Positions 35,651 to 43,935 of a stretch of 64,000 bases of DNA are shown here, piece by piece. The first letter of the stretch is position 1, and the number at the start of each line of letters is the position of its first letter. Source of the stretch: Rhodoferax antarcticus ANT.BR (GTDB lineage Bacteria; Pseudomonadota; Gammaproteobacteria; Burkholderiales; Burkholderiaceae_C); assembly GCF_001938565.1 (NCBI RefSeq), contig NZ_MSYM01000018.1, forward strand, positions 310,001 to 374,000, read 5' to 3'. The notes beneath the pieces were generated by a model. The model ran no database searches. It was not told the DNA's origin and worked only from the letters and a program-made list of their open reading frames with translations. The translations under genes and the position numbers were made by a program.

Positions 35651-36875
35651 CCAACAAATACCCGGTACTGCGCCCGCCGCCCTCCAGCTTGCGCAACACC
35701 CCACGCGCCAGCAGGTCGTTGATATCGCGCAGCGCCGTGTCCGCAGAGCATTTGCCAATCGCAGCCCACTTGGCATTGGTCAACTTGCCCTCCATGCCGT
35801 CCAGCACGCGATTCAACACCAGCGTCTGCCGAGCGTTCATGGGCGTGCCCGCCCAGCGCTGCCAGAACTGTGCTTTGTCCAACACGCCCGCCAGTAACCC
35901 ATCGGCGCCCTGCACGGCGCGCAGCAGGCAGGCCAAGAACCAGCCGAGCCACGGCGTCACGTCCAGCGTGCCGCGCTGGGTGGCTTCTAGCTGGTCGTAA
36001 TACTGTTTGCGTTCGCGCTGTATCTGGGCGCTGAGGCTGTAGAAGCGCTGGTTAGCTTTGTGCCCCCGCGCTCCGCCGCTCCGCGGGTCGCTGCCCCCCT
36101 GGGGGGTGCTCGCGCCTTGGGGCGGCCCGGCGGCGCTCAGCCCTTCCGCGCGGGCCAGCGCCATGTCGCCCACGGCGCGGCTGATGCGGCCGTTGCCGTC
36201 GTCGAACGGGTGCAGGGTGACGAGCCACAGGTGGGCCAGAGCGGCGTGGATGAGAGGGTCGCTTGTTGGAATGACTGGGGCGGCGTTAAACCATTGCAAG
36301 AAGGCGGCAGTCTCTGTGGGTAGTGCGGAGGCGGGTGGTGCCACAAAGTGCACCTTCTCTTTGCCCACGGGGCCAGACACCACTTGCATGGGGCCAGCCG
36401 TGTCGTTGCGCCAAGTGCCCACCTGTATGCGCCCGCGCCCGCTGTAGCCGGTGGGGAACAGCGCCGCATGCCAGCCAAACAGGCGCTCAGGTGTCAGCGG
36501 CTGGGCGTGGCGCTGGGTGGCGTCTAGCACCATGTCCACAACGCCTTCTACATTGCGGTCCGCCGGAGCCAAATCTTCCTGTTTCTCGCCAATGTCCACA
36601 CCCAGCTTGCGTGCGATGGATGATCGCACGGCGCTCAGGTTAAGCGCTTCGCCTTCGATGGCGCTGGTGGTGATGACTTCTTGCGTCAGGGCTTGCAGTG
36701 TGGCCTGGTCGCGCTGCGCCAGCCCCTGCTCGGCCATGCGGCCCATTAACTGCCCCTGCGCGCGGTGCACCTGCGCCAGCGGCGCGGCCAGCACAGCCGC
36801 GTCAAACCGCCACTGCGGCCAGTCGGTGCGCTGCCAGAGGTAGGTGCGGCGGGGTTGGGGTTTGTGGGAAAGCAT
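35643..36875 (-). CDS. Fic-family protein (AMPylase-type) with Fic_N and winged-helix tail
   Basis: 410 residues from ATG 36875. The N-terminal region (QWRFDAAVLAAPLAQVHRAQGQLMGRM ... EVITTSAIEGEALNLSAVRSS) contains the inhibitory-helix-like S-x-I-E-G-E, class II. The Fic motif HPFDDGNGRISR carries the catalytic His. The C-terminal ~80 residues form a winged helix (MNARQTLVLNRVLDG...GYLLVK), probably DNA binding. A GC-rich repeat adds ~27 residues (AAGPPQGASTPQGG...) just after the catalytic helix (36060-36145). The promoter has repeated TATTCACCGC boxes, suggesting autoregulation. Substrate unknown. Confidence 0.9.
   Translation of the reverse strand: MLSHKPQPRRTYLWQRTDWPQWRFDAAVLAAPLAQVHRAQGQLMGRMAEQGLAQRDQATLQALTQEVITTSAIEGEALNLSAVRSSIARKLGVDIGEKQEDLAPADRNVEGVVDMVLDATQRHAQPLTPERLFGWHAALFPTGYSGRGRIQVGTWRNDTAGPMQVVSGPVGKEKVHFVAPPASALPTETAAFLQWFNAAPVIPTSDPLIHAALAHLWLVTLHPFDDGNGRISRAVGDMALARAEGLSAAGPPQGASTPQGGSDPRSGGARGHKANQRFYSLSAQIQRERKQYYDQLEATQRGTLDVTPWLGWFLACLLRAVQGADGLLAGVLDKAQFWQRWAGTPMNARQTLVLNRVLDGMEGKLTNAKWAAIGKCSADTALRDINDLLARGVLRKLEGGGRSTGYLLVK
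36060..36145. repeat. GC-rich repeat inserted in frame in the Fic gene
   Basis: Contains CGCTCCGCCGCTCCGCGGGT and CCTTGGGGCGGCCCGGCGGC; related to the repeat at 21515-21575. The reading frame is kept and adds a Gly/Pro/Ser/Gln-rich loop. Confidence 0.7.
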
Positions 36876-36892
36876 GCGGCGATTATGCGTTT

Positions 36893-36936
36893 TATTCACC
36901 GCATTAAGTGCGGTGAATAGGATGGTTATTCACCGC
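36893..36936 (-). promoter_or_regulatory. Operator with three TATTCACCGC boxes upstream of the Fic gene
   Basis: TATTCACCGC at 36893-36902, its inverse GCGGTGAATA at 36910-36919, and TATTCACCGC again at 36927-36936, so two overlapping palindromes with 7-nt centres. They lie 18-61 nt before the Fic start. The spacing of ~17 nt puts the sites at regular intervals. Best explained as the binding array of the Fic winged helix or of another repressor. Confidence 0.75.
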
Positions 36937-36960
36937 AGAGTCAGTAGATATGCTCTAGTA

Positions 36961-37006
36961 TTAATAGCTGCTACCGCACATTCCACCTGGGCTAGCGCCA
37001 GATTCG
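36961..37006 (+). repeat. Dispersed ~45-bp repeat, copy 8
   Basis: TTAATAGCTGCTACCGCACA then CCTGGGCTAGCGCCAGATT. Slightly diverged. Confidence 0.75.
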
Positions 37007-37017
37007 TCGCGAAATCA

Positions 37018-37310
37018 AATGAGCGTTATCGCTTCGCGCAGCATGTCCGCCGTCATCGGCAGTCCCCGTATCTCAAATGCCGTGATCAACTCTTGCGCCG
37101 ATCGCGTGGGGTTGGTCTGCCACTTACAGCTCCAGCCCCAGTTCTTCAGACAACTTGGTCAGGTCTTGGAGAGACAGTTCCAATTGCTGCTGCTGCGCGG
37201 CCTGGTAGCGGCGTAGCTCTTCAAATTCGATGCGGCGGTGACGGTTAACTTTGCGGCATGCCAAGCGGTTGGCCTCGATCTCCTGCCCAGGCGTTCCGAC
37301 AGATCGTTTC
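37018..37310 (-). pseudogene. Tail fragments of an excisionase-like HTH antitoxin and its downstream partner
   Basis: Minus strand. First GQEIEANRLACRKVNRHRRIEFEELRRYQAAQQQQLELS...EELGLEL (stop at 37124), the C-terminal part of an excisionase/MerR-like HTH protein of the kind paired with PIN toxins. It is followed by an open tail ...ARSAQELITAFEIRGL / LREAITLI ending in a TGA near 37018, probably the end of the partner gene. Both lack their 5' parts, the first having been cut by the IS91-like element beginning ~37316. Confidence 0.6.
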
Positions 37311-37470
37311 GGTAGCGGCATCTTTGCCCACGGCTTTGCGCGAGTCCGGTGTGACGACTGCGGTGTCGACTTCCTGGTCGCCTTCTTCTGCAAAGGCCAC
37401 GGGGTCTGCCCCTCGTGCAACACCCGCCGAATGGCCGAGGCCGCAGCGCACCTGGCCGCGCCAAAAGCTG

Positions 37471-37591
37471 CCGTCATTGCGAGGCAAAAGCCTTTAGCCG
37501 CGAGGAGCGTAGCGACGTGGCGGGCAGCGACGCGGCAAACCAGAACTTGCGGGCTCATGGATTGCCACGGCCTTCGGCCTCGCAATGACGG
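37471..37591. repeat. Palindromic interspersed repeat in the IS91-like remnant
   Basis: Perfect 15-bp inverted ends CCGTCATTGCGAGGC (37471-37485) and GCCTCGCAATGACGG (37577-37591) around GC-rich internal sequence. A type of repeat seen in many bacteria. Confidence 0.85.
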
Positions 37592-38306
37592 AAAACCCAC
37601 ACCACCTCGCCCACCTCGCCCACCATCGCACTATCTGTGGGCCGCGCTGATCGCCCGTATCGACGAGGTATTCCCGCTGATCTGCCCGCACTGCGGAGGC
37701 CAGATGCGCCTCATCGCCTTAGCTGCTACATAACTTCAGACTTCCTGATGCGCACGGAATCCATTTGGCATGGTGAAAGCCTGGTTGTGACTTTGTGGGA
37801 GGGCTGGCAAGCCCGAATTCGCGGCTGCCGCCGCTCCTACAAGTGCCAGTCCTATTCCTGAAAAAAGCAAACTGTGCCTATACGCATCAAGAAGTCTGAA
37901 CTTAAGCACAAGTTAGTCTTCGCTGAAACTTCGCTTTCATCACCTTCAGCGCCGATATTCACAAGATACTGGAGTACATCGGGGTCGAGACGCAAGCCAC
38001 ACGCATCGCCCCGGCACGCGGGCCACCGCTGTGGGAAGGTGAAGGTGCGCAGGAAACGGGCGAGGGTGTTGAGGCTGCGCCAGACTGGTATCTGGCAAAC
38101 ATACACCGCCCGAGTACCCCGACGATCAGCGCACTGCTTGGTGAACTCGAATTGGGTCGCGACGACTGCGCCGGGGTAGGGTTGTGTCCGACGGCAGCCT
38201 AGCGCGTGGTTCGCGATGCTGTGGCGCAAATTCTGGGGGATTCAGACTGTAATCTCAGGGAAAACCCGTTTTTCAGGCCGGTTTGGGGTGCGAAACTTGG
38301 CCTCAT

Positions 38307-38327
38307 GCGGTTTGGATGTCCTATCGG
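38307..38327 (+). other. Putative oriIS of IS91-like copy 2, next to GTTC
   Basis: GCGGTTTGGATGTCCTATCG lies at the end of the direct repeat and is followed by GTTC, one of the tetranucleotides next to the replication end of IS91-type elements. Then the glnS tail begins. Confidence 0.5.
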
Positions 38328-38705
38328 TTCATCACCGAAGTACTGGCCACCGTGGTGCCCGACACCAAAAGCGGCACCCCCGGCAGCGACAGCGTGAAAG
38401 TGAAAGCCGCCATCACCTGGGTGGGCGTGGCCAACGGCGTAAGCGCCGAAGTCCGCATGTACGACCGCCTGTTTTTGGACGCCCAGCCGGATGCGGGTGG
38501 CAAGGACTTTATCGAGAGCTTGAATCCGAACAGCTTGAAAGTGGTGACGGCGATTGTGGAGCCGTCATTGGCGAATGCGACACCGGGTCAGAAGTTTCAG
38601 TTTGAACGGTATGGGTACTTTGTTGCGGATCGGGTGGATCACGTGCAAGGCAGTAAACCGGTGTTTGATTTGGCAGTGGGGTTGAAGGATAGTTGGGGAA
38701 ATTGA
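38328..38705 (+). pseudogene. glnS: Detached glnS 3' tail, copy 1
   Basis: Encodes ITEVLATVVPDTKSGTPGSD through ...FDLAVGLKDSWGN, the last ~122 residues of GlnRS (outer anticodon-binding barrel), without frame damage. Its 5' border is the IS91-like end. Protein identity to the intact glnS end is high, but many codons differ and it is closer to tail copy 3 (FIESLNP, LANATPGQ, VQGSKPVF). It ends in its own TGA, followed by a TA module. Confidence 0.9.
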
Positions 38706-38752
38706 TTTTTTGGCCTCAAAATTCAACTTGAAAACTTATCAGTATTGATAAT

Positions 38753-39088
38753 ATGAAGCGTATCCAGTGGCTGGGGACCTCGCTCAATACGGTTCGCGAG
38801 TTTCCAGACGATGCGCGCGCCTTGATTGGTCAAGAGCAACGCATGGTGCAAAGCGGTTTGATGCCAAGTGACTTCAAGCCTACGCCTACGGTAGGCTCTG
38901 GTGCCTATGAGATCAGAGTGCGGTCAGGCAATCAGTACCGGGTGATTTACGTGGCCAAGTTTTCGGGTTCAGTTTATGTACTGCACTCTTTCGGCAAGAA
39001 AACGCCAAAGACTACGCAAGCTGACCTGGATGTTGCCAAGAGCCGATACGCCGCCATGTTGATTGAGCGCAAGGAGAGAAAATCATGA
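38753..39088 (+). CDS. HigB/Gp49-like RelE-superfamily toxin
   Basis: 111 residues: KRIQWLGTSLNTVREFPDDA, then GSGAYEIRVRSGNQYRVIYVAKFSGSVYVLHSFGKKTPKTTQ, the typical core of phage-derived Gp49/HigB mRNA interferases. It overlaps the antitoxin gene by 4 nt (ATGA), toxin first, as in higBA operons. It sits between glnS tails 1 and 2. Confidence 0.85.
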   Translation: MKRIQWLGTSLNTVREFPDDARALIGQEQRMVQSGLMPSDFKPTPTVGSGAYEIRVRSGNQYRVIYVAKFSGSVYVLHSFGKKTPKTTQADLDVAKSRYAAMLIERKERKS

Positions 39089-39381
39089 CCAAGAACCTGA
39101 ATGTCGTTGTCGGTAGCGATAACGTTTTTCTCGACCTCGGCTTCCCCGAGGCACAGGCGCAAAACCTGCTGCTGCGGGCGGACTTGGTGGTGCATATCCG
39201 TAAGGTGATTGACAAACTCGGCATCACACAAGCCGAGGCCGCACAGCGCACCGGAATCACCCAGCCCCGCATGAGTGACCTGATCAAGGGCCGCACGCAC
39301 AAATTCACTCTGGACGCACTGGTCAACGTAGCCGCGCAACTGGGCTACACGGTGAAGCTTTCTTTGAAGAAAGTCGCCTGA
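39085..39381 (+). CDS. HigA-like XRE antitoxin
   Basis: 98 residues with a helix-turn-helix in LGITQAEAAQRTGITQPRMSDLIKGRTHKFTLDALVNVAAQLGYTV. Partner and probable autoregulator of the preceding toxin. Its stop (TGA at 39379-39381) is followed within 30 nt by glnS tail 2. Confidence 0.88.
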   Translation: MTKNLNVVVGSDNVFLDLGFPEAQAQNLLLRADLVVHIRKVIDKLGITQAEAAQRTGITQPRMSDLIKGRTHKFTLDALVNVAAQLGYTVKLSLKKVA

Positions 39382-39410
39382 TGCTGCAACCTGCCGCACA
39401 GAAATCCAAC

Positions 39411-39584
39411 CACTCGAAAGTGTTGACGGCGTTTGTGGAGCCGTCATTGGCTTCTGCTGCGCCGGGCCAGCAGTTTCAGTTTGAGCGGCATGGGTACTTT
39501 GTGGCGGATCGAGTGGATCACGTGCAAGGGAGTAAGCCGGTGTTTAACTTGGCGGTGGGGTTGAAGAATAGCTGGGGGAAGTAA
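39411..39584 (+). pseudogene. glnS: Detached glnS 3' tail, copy 2 (short)
   Basis: Encodes KVLTAFVEPSLASAAPGQQF ... DRVDHVQGSKPVFNLAVGLKNSWGK, the last ~57 residues of GlnRS, ending with TAA. Similarity starts near CTCGAAAGTG. It is shorter than copies 1 and 3. Confidence 0.9.
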
Positions 39585-39623
39585 CGTCATGCACAATGCA
39601 TTTCCAGACCGGAGGTTCTCACC

Positions 39624-39839
39624 ATGAAAATTTCATACGACAAGGCGACAGATTCGCTTTATATCCACTTGGCCGACCGCGCCGCGGTGGACTCGGATGA
39701 AGTGAAAGACGGCGTAGTGCTCGATTTCGATGCTAACGGCGCTTTGGTAGGAATCGATGTTCAGCACGCCAGCGTGCGAGCAGATCTGAATAATCCGTCA
39801 CTGTCCAAACTGCCGTTTGGGGAATTGCTGGCGGCGTGA
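39624..39839 (+). CDS. DUF2283 protein
   Basis: 71 residues: MKISYDKATDSLYIHLADRA, then VVLDFDANGALVGIDVQHAS, the standard DUF2283 pattern. A GGAGG site lies just upstream of the ATG. Often found next to TA-like genes (with DUF4258), here alone between glnS tails 2 and 3. Function unknown. Confidence 0.9.
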   Translation: MKISYDKATDSLYIHLADRAAVDSDEVKDGVVLDFDANGALVGIDVQHASVRADLNNPSLSKLPFGELLAA

Positions 39840-39937
39840 ACTGTAAGTCGATAGTGCGCGAGGTACCGCAAGACTGGCGTACCAACATCAGCTAAGCGGA
39901 AGGCGGCTCAATTCAGCTCACGCCAAAATGCTTCGTT

Positions 39938-39984
39938 TTGCGTAGCTGCTTGCGCATATTCCACGGGGGCTACAGCCCGTTTTA
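39938..39984 (+). repeat. Dispersed ~45-bp repeat, copy 9
   Basis: TGCGTAGCTGCTTGCGCATA, TTCCACGGGGGCTACAGCCC, GTTTT. Nearly the same as copy 4 in inverse orientation. Lies ~70 nt before glnS tail 3. Confidence 0.9.
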
Positions 39985-40055
39985 ACTAGAAATCATCAAA
40001 TGCACACTGTCTGGAACGAAAACAATGTCCGCACCTTCACCATGCCGCCAGCGCA

Positions 40056-40416
40056 TGCCACCGTTGTGCCCGACACCAAGAGCGGCACCCCCGGCAGCGA
40101 GACGGTGAAGGTGAAAGCCGCCATCACCTGGGTGGGCGTGGCCAACGGCGTGCAAGCCGAAATGCGCATGTATGACCGATTGTTTTTGGACGCCCAGCCG
40201 GATGCGGGCGGCAAAGATTTCATTGAGAGCTTGAACCCGAAGAGCTTGAAAGTGGTGACGGCGATTGCTGTGCCGTCACTGGCGAATGCGACACCGGGCC
40301 AGCAGTTTCAGTTTGAAAGGCATGGGTACTTTGTGGCGGATCGGGTGGACCACGTGCAGGGGAGTAAGCCGGTGTTTAACTTGGCGGTGGGGTTGAAGGA
40401 TTCGTGGGGGAAGTGA
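40056..40416 (+). pseudogene. glnS: Detached glnS 3' tail, copy 3
   Basis: Encodes ATVVPDTKSGTPGSETVKVK through ...FNLAVGLKDSWGK, the last 120 residues of GlnRS with an intact frame. It is preceded in frame by unrelated MHTVWNENNVRTFTMPPAH (ATG 40000), so a short fusion protein could be made. The 5' border, GCCACCGTTGTG, is almost the same point at which similarity of copy 1 starts. Confidence 0.9.
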
Positions 40417-40473
40417 GTCCGACAAAACAATTGCGATGCCCCAAAATACTCAAGCGATTTACAAAGTACACAC

Positions 40474-41847
40474 ATGCTTCGTCTGAACCACCAATTGAAG
40501 CAAACTCGTCTTCACGTTAGCAGGACTGTCCGCTGGCTCTTCAATCAAAAAAAACTTGCCACTGAGAAGCATTTACTCAGATATATGCTTGTGGGTCTAG
40601 CTACAGCGTTTACGTTTACTTTTGGTCATTTCTATGAAACATACAAACAAGAGAAACCAGAACTAACAGCGAGCTGGGTACTCCATAAAGTTATTCAGGC
40701 AGATGAAATTGTTCTCGCAGTTGCGTATGCAGGAACTACCTTGATATCGCTACTCGTGTGCATGGGGCTATGGATGCTTCGTAGTGCGTGGAACGCCAAT
40801 AAAAAAATAGAGAAATTAGGCATTTCAATTTATTCAAAACCGAATTCTGACACCAATTTATTTTTAAAAATCTCCAATGAAAATGAAATTGAGTATAAAG
40901 TAATTGGAACAATAATAGAAATTGCCAAACATCCTATTATTTCCCCAGACTTGGGTGTAAGCGGATGGGACTGTCTTGATAAAAACTCAATAAGGCTTCT
41001 ACACGACTTTGGCTTACCGTACACAAAACATGATATTCAGCTAATTAAAGATATACCTAAACCAGACGGAAATAACGGAACAAAATTTTCACTAATCGAA
41101 ACGCCGGTTGATTATCTAGATGCATCGAAAATTTTAGTCATTCGAGTGCACAAAACAGATTACTACACCATACAACGTTTTCAAAAATATATAAAAGATA
41201 AATCAATCAGATTTAGTCTTGGATCCATTCAACCGGAACATCATCAGATCCCGCATTCGCTCTGTTTGCACTATCTCGTCCAACTGACTGATGGCCACAT
41301 TATTTGCATTCGTCGCAAGCCAAATGTTAACTACGCGCCAGATCAGATCAGCATTTCCGGCGAGGAGCAGCTTTCAAGTGATGACATCGAAGGCATTGAC
41401 TCCGACAGTTCAATGGGGCATTGGTTTCGACGTGCCCTCTGCGAAGAGATATTCCCACTGCGAGCCACGAGCACAAATGAAATTGAAAAAAATTGGCAGA
41501 AGATATCCATCCATATTAATGCTCTCCGTGTTCTATCAATTTTTTATGAAGAAAATTTCGCCAACTTCTCTATTTTCGGCTTTGCTAGACTAAATTTAAA
41601 CCTAGATGAGTACAAATCTATTTTTAGAGAATTATCTCGGGTTTCGCCGACTGGTAGAGACAAAGAAGGACAACTTCTTTGTCTAACGAAGATTGAAGCC
41701 AAAAACCTAATAATGACGGGAGTTGCGAAAATTAAACCCGTGTGGGGAGATGATGCGGAAGAATCTATTAAGGATGAACAGCTGCATTCCAGTTCACGGT
41801 ATCGTTTGCTAGTATTTCTCCAAGCTGTTGGCGAATTGCGTGATTAG
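40474..41847 (+). CDS. Two-TM membrane protein with degenerate NUDIX-like box
   Basis: 457 residues, AT-rich. Predicted membrane helices at about 36-54 (YMLVGLATAFTFTFGHFYE) and 79-102 (IVLAVAYAGTTLISLLVCMG), then a ~350-residue cytoplasmic part. In this part HIICIRRKPNVNYAPDQIS and, after an acidic loop, FRRALCEEIFPL (~319-330) recall the strand and REUxEE helix of a NUDIX box, with the first glycine-containing half degenerate. I do not recognise a described family. Two-TM plus nucleotide-binding domain architectures occur among defence effectors, and the setting (just after glnS tail 3) agrees. Function not assigned. Confidence 0.55.
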   Translation: MLRLNHQLKQTRLHVSRTVRWLFNQKKLATEKHLLRYMLVGLATAFTFTFGHFYETYKQEKPELTASWVLHKVIQADEIVLAVAYAGTTLISLLVCMGLWMLRSAWNANKKIEKLGISIYSKPNSDTNLFLKISNENEIEYKVIGTIIEIAKHPIISPDLGVSGWDCLDKNSIRLLHDFGLPYTKHDIQLIKDIPKPDGNNGTKFSLIETPVDYLDASKILVIRVHKTDYYTIQRFQKYIKDKSIRFSLGSIQPEHHQIPHSLCLHYLVQLTDGHIICIRRKPNVNYAPDQISISGEEQLSSDDIEGIDSDSSMGHWFRRALCEEIFPLRATSTNEIEKNWQKISIHINALRVLSIFYEENFANFSIFGFARLNLNLDEYKSIFRELSRVSPTGRDKEGQLLCLTKIEAKNLIMTGVAKIKPVWGDDAEESIKDEQLHSSSRYRLLVFLQAVGELRD

Positions 41848-42022
41848 TCGGATCCGATAGACTAATCCCAAGTGCCACTTGCAATGCCGCGCCCCCAAAC
41901 CATCCAAATCTCCCTGCCCGCCGGTGACCCGCGCGGCATGCGCGTGGCCGAGATCACGACGCGCATTGTTCGCGTCATTGAAGTGCCGCGCAGCCAACTG
42001 GCAGACTTCCTCAAGATGCCCG

Positions 42023-43935
42023 CCCGAGTTCGACAGTTAAATTTGTAACGTGTTGATTTATATAGGTGCGCCCCGCGCGTGTGCCACTACAAAAGGGTCA
42101 ACTGGGCGGGAAGGGTCGGTTTCTTGATCGTCAGTGCTTGCAAAATCTCCGCGTGTTCGTGGTTGATGCTTGAGAGCGCGGCAATGGGCTCCAAATCATT
42201 GACCTTCACCACCTGATGCTGAATGCGGCGCAACTTGTCGAGTGCGCGCTCTGGTGATATCTTGGTGTTGCTGTCTCTGAGACGGCTGCGCATGACCCGG
42301 TACAGAATCAGCGCCATAAAGCTAATGGTCGCATGGGCGTGAATCCGATCGGGCAGGCGGTGGTAAATCGGCCCAATCTCGATCTCAGACTTCATCACCC
42401 GAAACCCGCGCTCAATGTCAGCCAATGACCTATAGCGCTTGATCACCTCCTCGGGCGTGAAGTCTGGCGCATTGGTCACCAACAGCAGCTTGCCGTCCAT
42501 CATCTTGGCGTGCTTCAAAGCCCGTTCATCAATGTCGTAGGTGAAGAGCTCACTCTTGAGGTTCACCTTCACAATCCGCGCCAAATGGGCCTCGCACACC
42601 TCGCGGTAAAACTTGGCTCGTGCCCCGCCATCAGAGAGCTTGCGACCAGGTTTTTTCTTACCCGCATCCTGATCATTGAGCTTGCCCACCCACAGATCGG
42701 CTTGCGCTTTCAACTCGTTAATGCGTTTGTCACGCTTGGCACCCGCATCCAACGACACCTGTGGATCATGGGCAATGATCAAGCGCAGCTTGTTCCAAGC
42801 GGCCTCACCCAGAATTTCTTCTTTGGCGGGTAAACACTGCTTTGTATGAAACGGCTCCAGCAGCTCAACGAAGTCCCCATAACGCCTGCCCGGTACGGCC
42901 AGAATGAATTCGAGCTTGTTGCCCCCAGGCAAAACAATTTCCTGCAAATCAGCCAAGTTCTCTGTGGATAGCAAGCCCCGGTCGGCCACCGCAATGACGC
43001 GTTTGATGGGAAAGCGCGCCACGATCTTCTCGATCACACCCTTGATCGTGGTCACCTCCGCCGTGTTGCCGTCAAACACCTCGTGGTACAGAGGCAAACC
43101 CTCTGAGGTCTGTACGACTCCGAGCATGACCTGGCGCTCAACCACGCCTACTTTGGCCATGCCATAGTGGCGCAAGTCCCCTTCCTGCTCAGACAGACCG
43201 GCAGCCCGAATGGTCGTCATGTCATAAAACACCATGGCCAGGTCTTGATCAACCAGGGGGCGCAGCAAGCTGGCCATCACGTTATCAACCTCTGCCTTGT
43301 GATCGACCAGTGCATCCATGGCGCGCAGCAGGTGCTGATGGTCAATCGATTCCAGTGACGTTCCCGGCAAAGCCACCGTTTCCAACCAGCGCAGCACGCC
43401 CAGCTTGGAGTCAGGATCACACAGGCGGTTGAACACCATGACCCGGATCAGGGCTTCAACGTCAATGCGGTGGCGGGTGTGGTGAAACACACCGCGCAGG
43501 CCATCAAAACCCAAAGCGTTCCACAGTTCGGTGAGTGTGTAGACATCACCAAAATCACGGGCGGCCTCAAAGCTGAGAACGGGTGGTGTTGCCGGTGCAA
43601 GCGCTGCAGGGGTTTGCCCCGTGACACGCTGCAAGCCGGCAATGACGGAATTGAGCTCGGTGTTTAACTGGTCGATGCGACCCAGCGATGCAATAGTGCG
43701 TTGTTTGGGTCTACCGGTGGATGCATCACGGTACGCCTCGACGAGCTGGACGTAGCGATTAGGACCGCGGCGGGTGACTTTGATAAACACGCCACTACTC
43801 TATCACAGGACATGGCTAGCAAATTTACAAATAAATCGTTAATCGCGCCATTACACAAATGAATTTTTAGAGAAGAAAACTGTTGATTTCACTGGGGATT
43901 GAGGTGACGGGGGGCAAATAGCTGTCGAACCCGGG
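42023..43935 (-). mobile_element. IS1634-like insertion sequence B
   Basis: 1913 bp, 14-bp inverted ends (CCCGAGTTCGACAG at 42023; CTGTCGAACCCGGG ending 43935; one mismatch) and a 6-bp target duplication TGCCCG at 42017-42022 and 43936-43941. Related to but clearly distinct from element A. Confidence 0.92.
42087..43790 (-). CDS. IS1634-family transposase (element B)
   Basis: 567 residues, MFIKVTRRGPNRYVQLVEAY. Core blocks LAMVFYDMTTIRAAG, KRVIAVADRGLLSTENLADL and SLADIERGFRVMKSEIEIGPIYHRLPDRIHAHATISFMALILY parallel those of element A and carry the DDE residues. Intact frame. Confidence 0.93.
   Translation of the reverse strand: MFIKVTRRGPNRYVQLVEAYRDASTGRPKQRTIASLGRIDQLNTELNSVIAGLQRVTGQTPAALAPATPPVLSFEAARDFGDVYTLTELWNALGFDGLRGVFHHTRHRIDVEALIRVMVFNRLCDPDSKLGVLRWLETVALPGTSLESIDHQHLLRAMDALVDHKAEVDNVMASLLRPLVDQDLAMVFYDMTTIRAAGLSEQEGDLRHYGMAKVGVVERQVMLGVVQTSEGLPLYHEVFDGNTAEVTTIKGVIEKIVARFPIKRVIAVADRGLLSTENLADLQEIVLPGGNKLEFILAVPGRRYGDFVELLEPFHTKQCLPAKEEILGEAAWNKLRLIIAHDPQVSLDAGAKRDKRINELKAQADLWVGKLNDQDAGKKKPGRKLSDGGARAKFYREVCEAHLARIVKVNLKSELFTYDIDERALKHAKMMDGKLLLVTNAPDFTPEEVIKRYRSLADIERGFRVMKSEIEIGPIYHRLPDRIHAHATISFMALILYRVMRSRLRDSNTKISPERALDKLRRIQHQVVKVNDLEPIAALSSINHEHAEILQALTIKKPTLPAQLTLL

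Larger units (their letters stand above)
37316..38327 (+). pseudogene. Decayed IS91-like transposon, copy 2
   Basis: Carries CGIFAHGFARVRCDDCGVDFLVAFFCKGHGVCPSCNTRRMAEAAAHL in one frame, then a palindromic repeat insertion (37471-37591), SHYLWAALIARIDEVFPLICPHCGGQMRLIAL, a ~200-nt interruption, and the C-terminal end ...ADIHKILEYIGVETQATRIAPARGPPLWEGEGAQETGEG. The catalytic middle is missing. The last ~240 nt are a direct repeat of 22190-22430. Its 3' border abuts a glnS tail. Confidence 0.85.

Noticed and set aside
38328..40416. An integron-like cassette array with the glnS tails or the 45-bp repeat as attC sites
   Set aside because: No integron integrase is present, the repeats do not show the GTTRRRY core or attC stem pattern, and the tails are coding sequence rather than folded sites. 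Kept only as an analogy.
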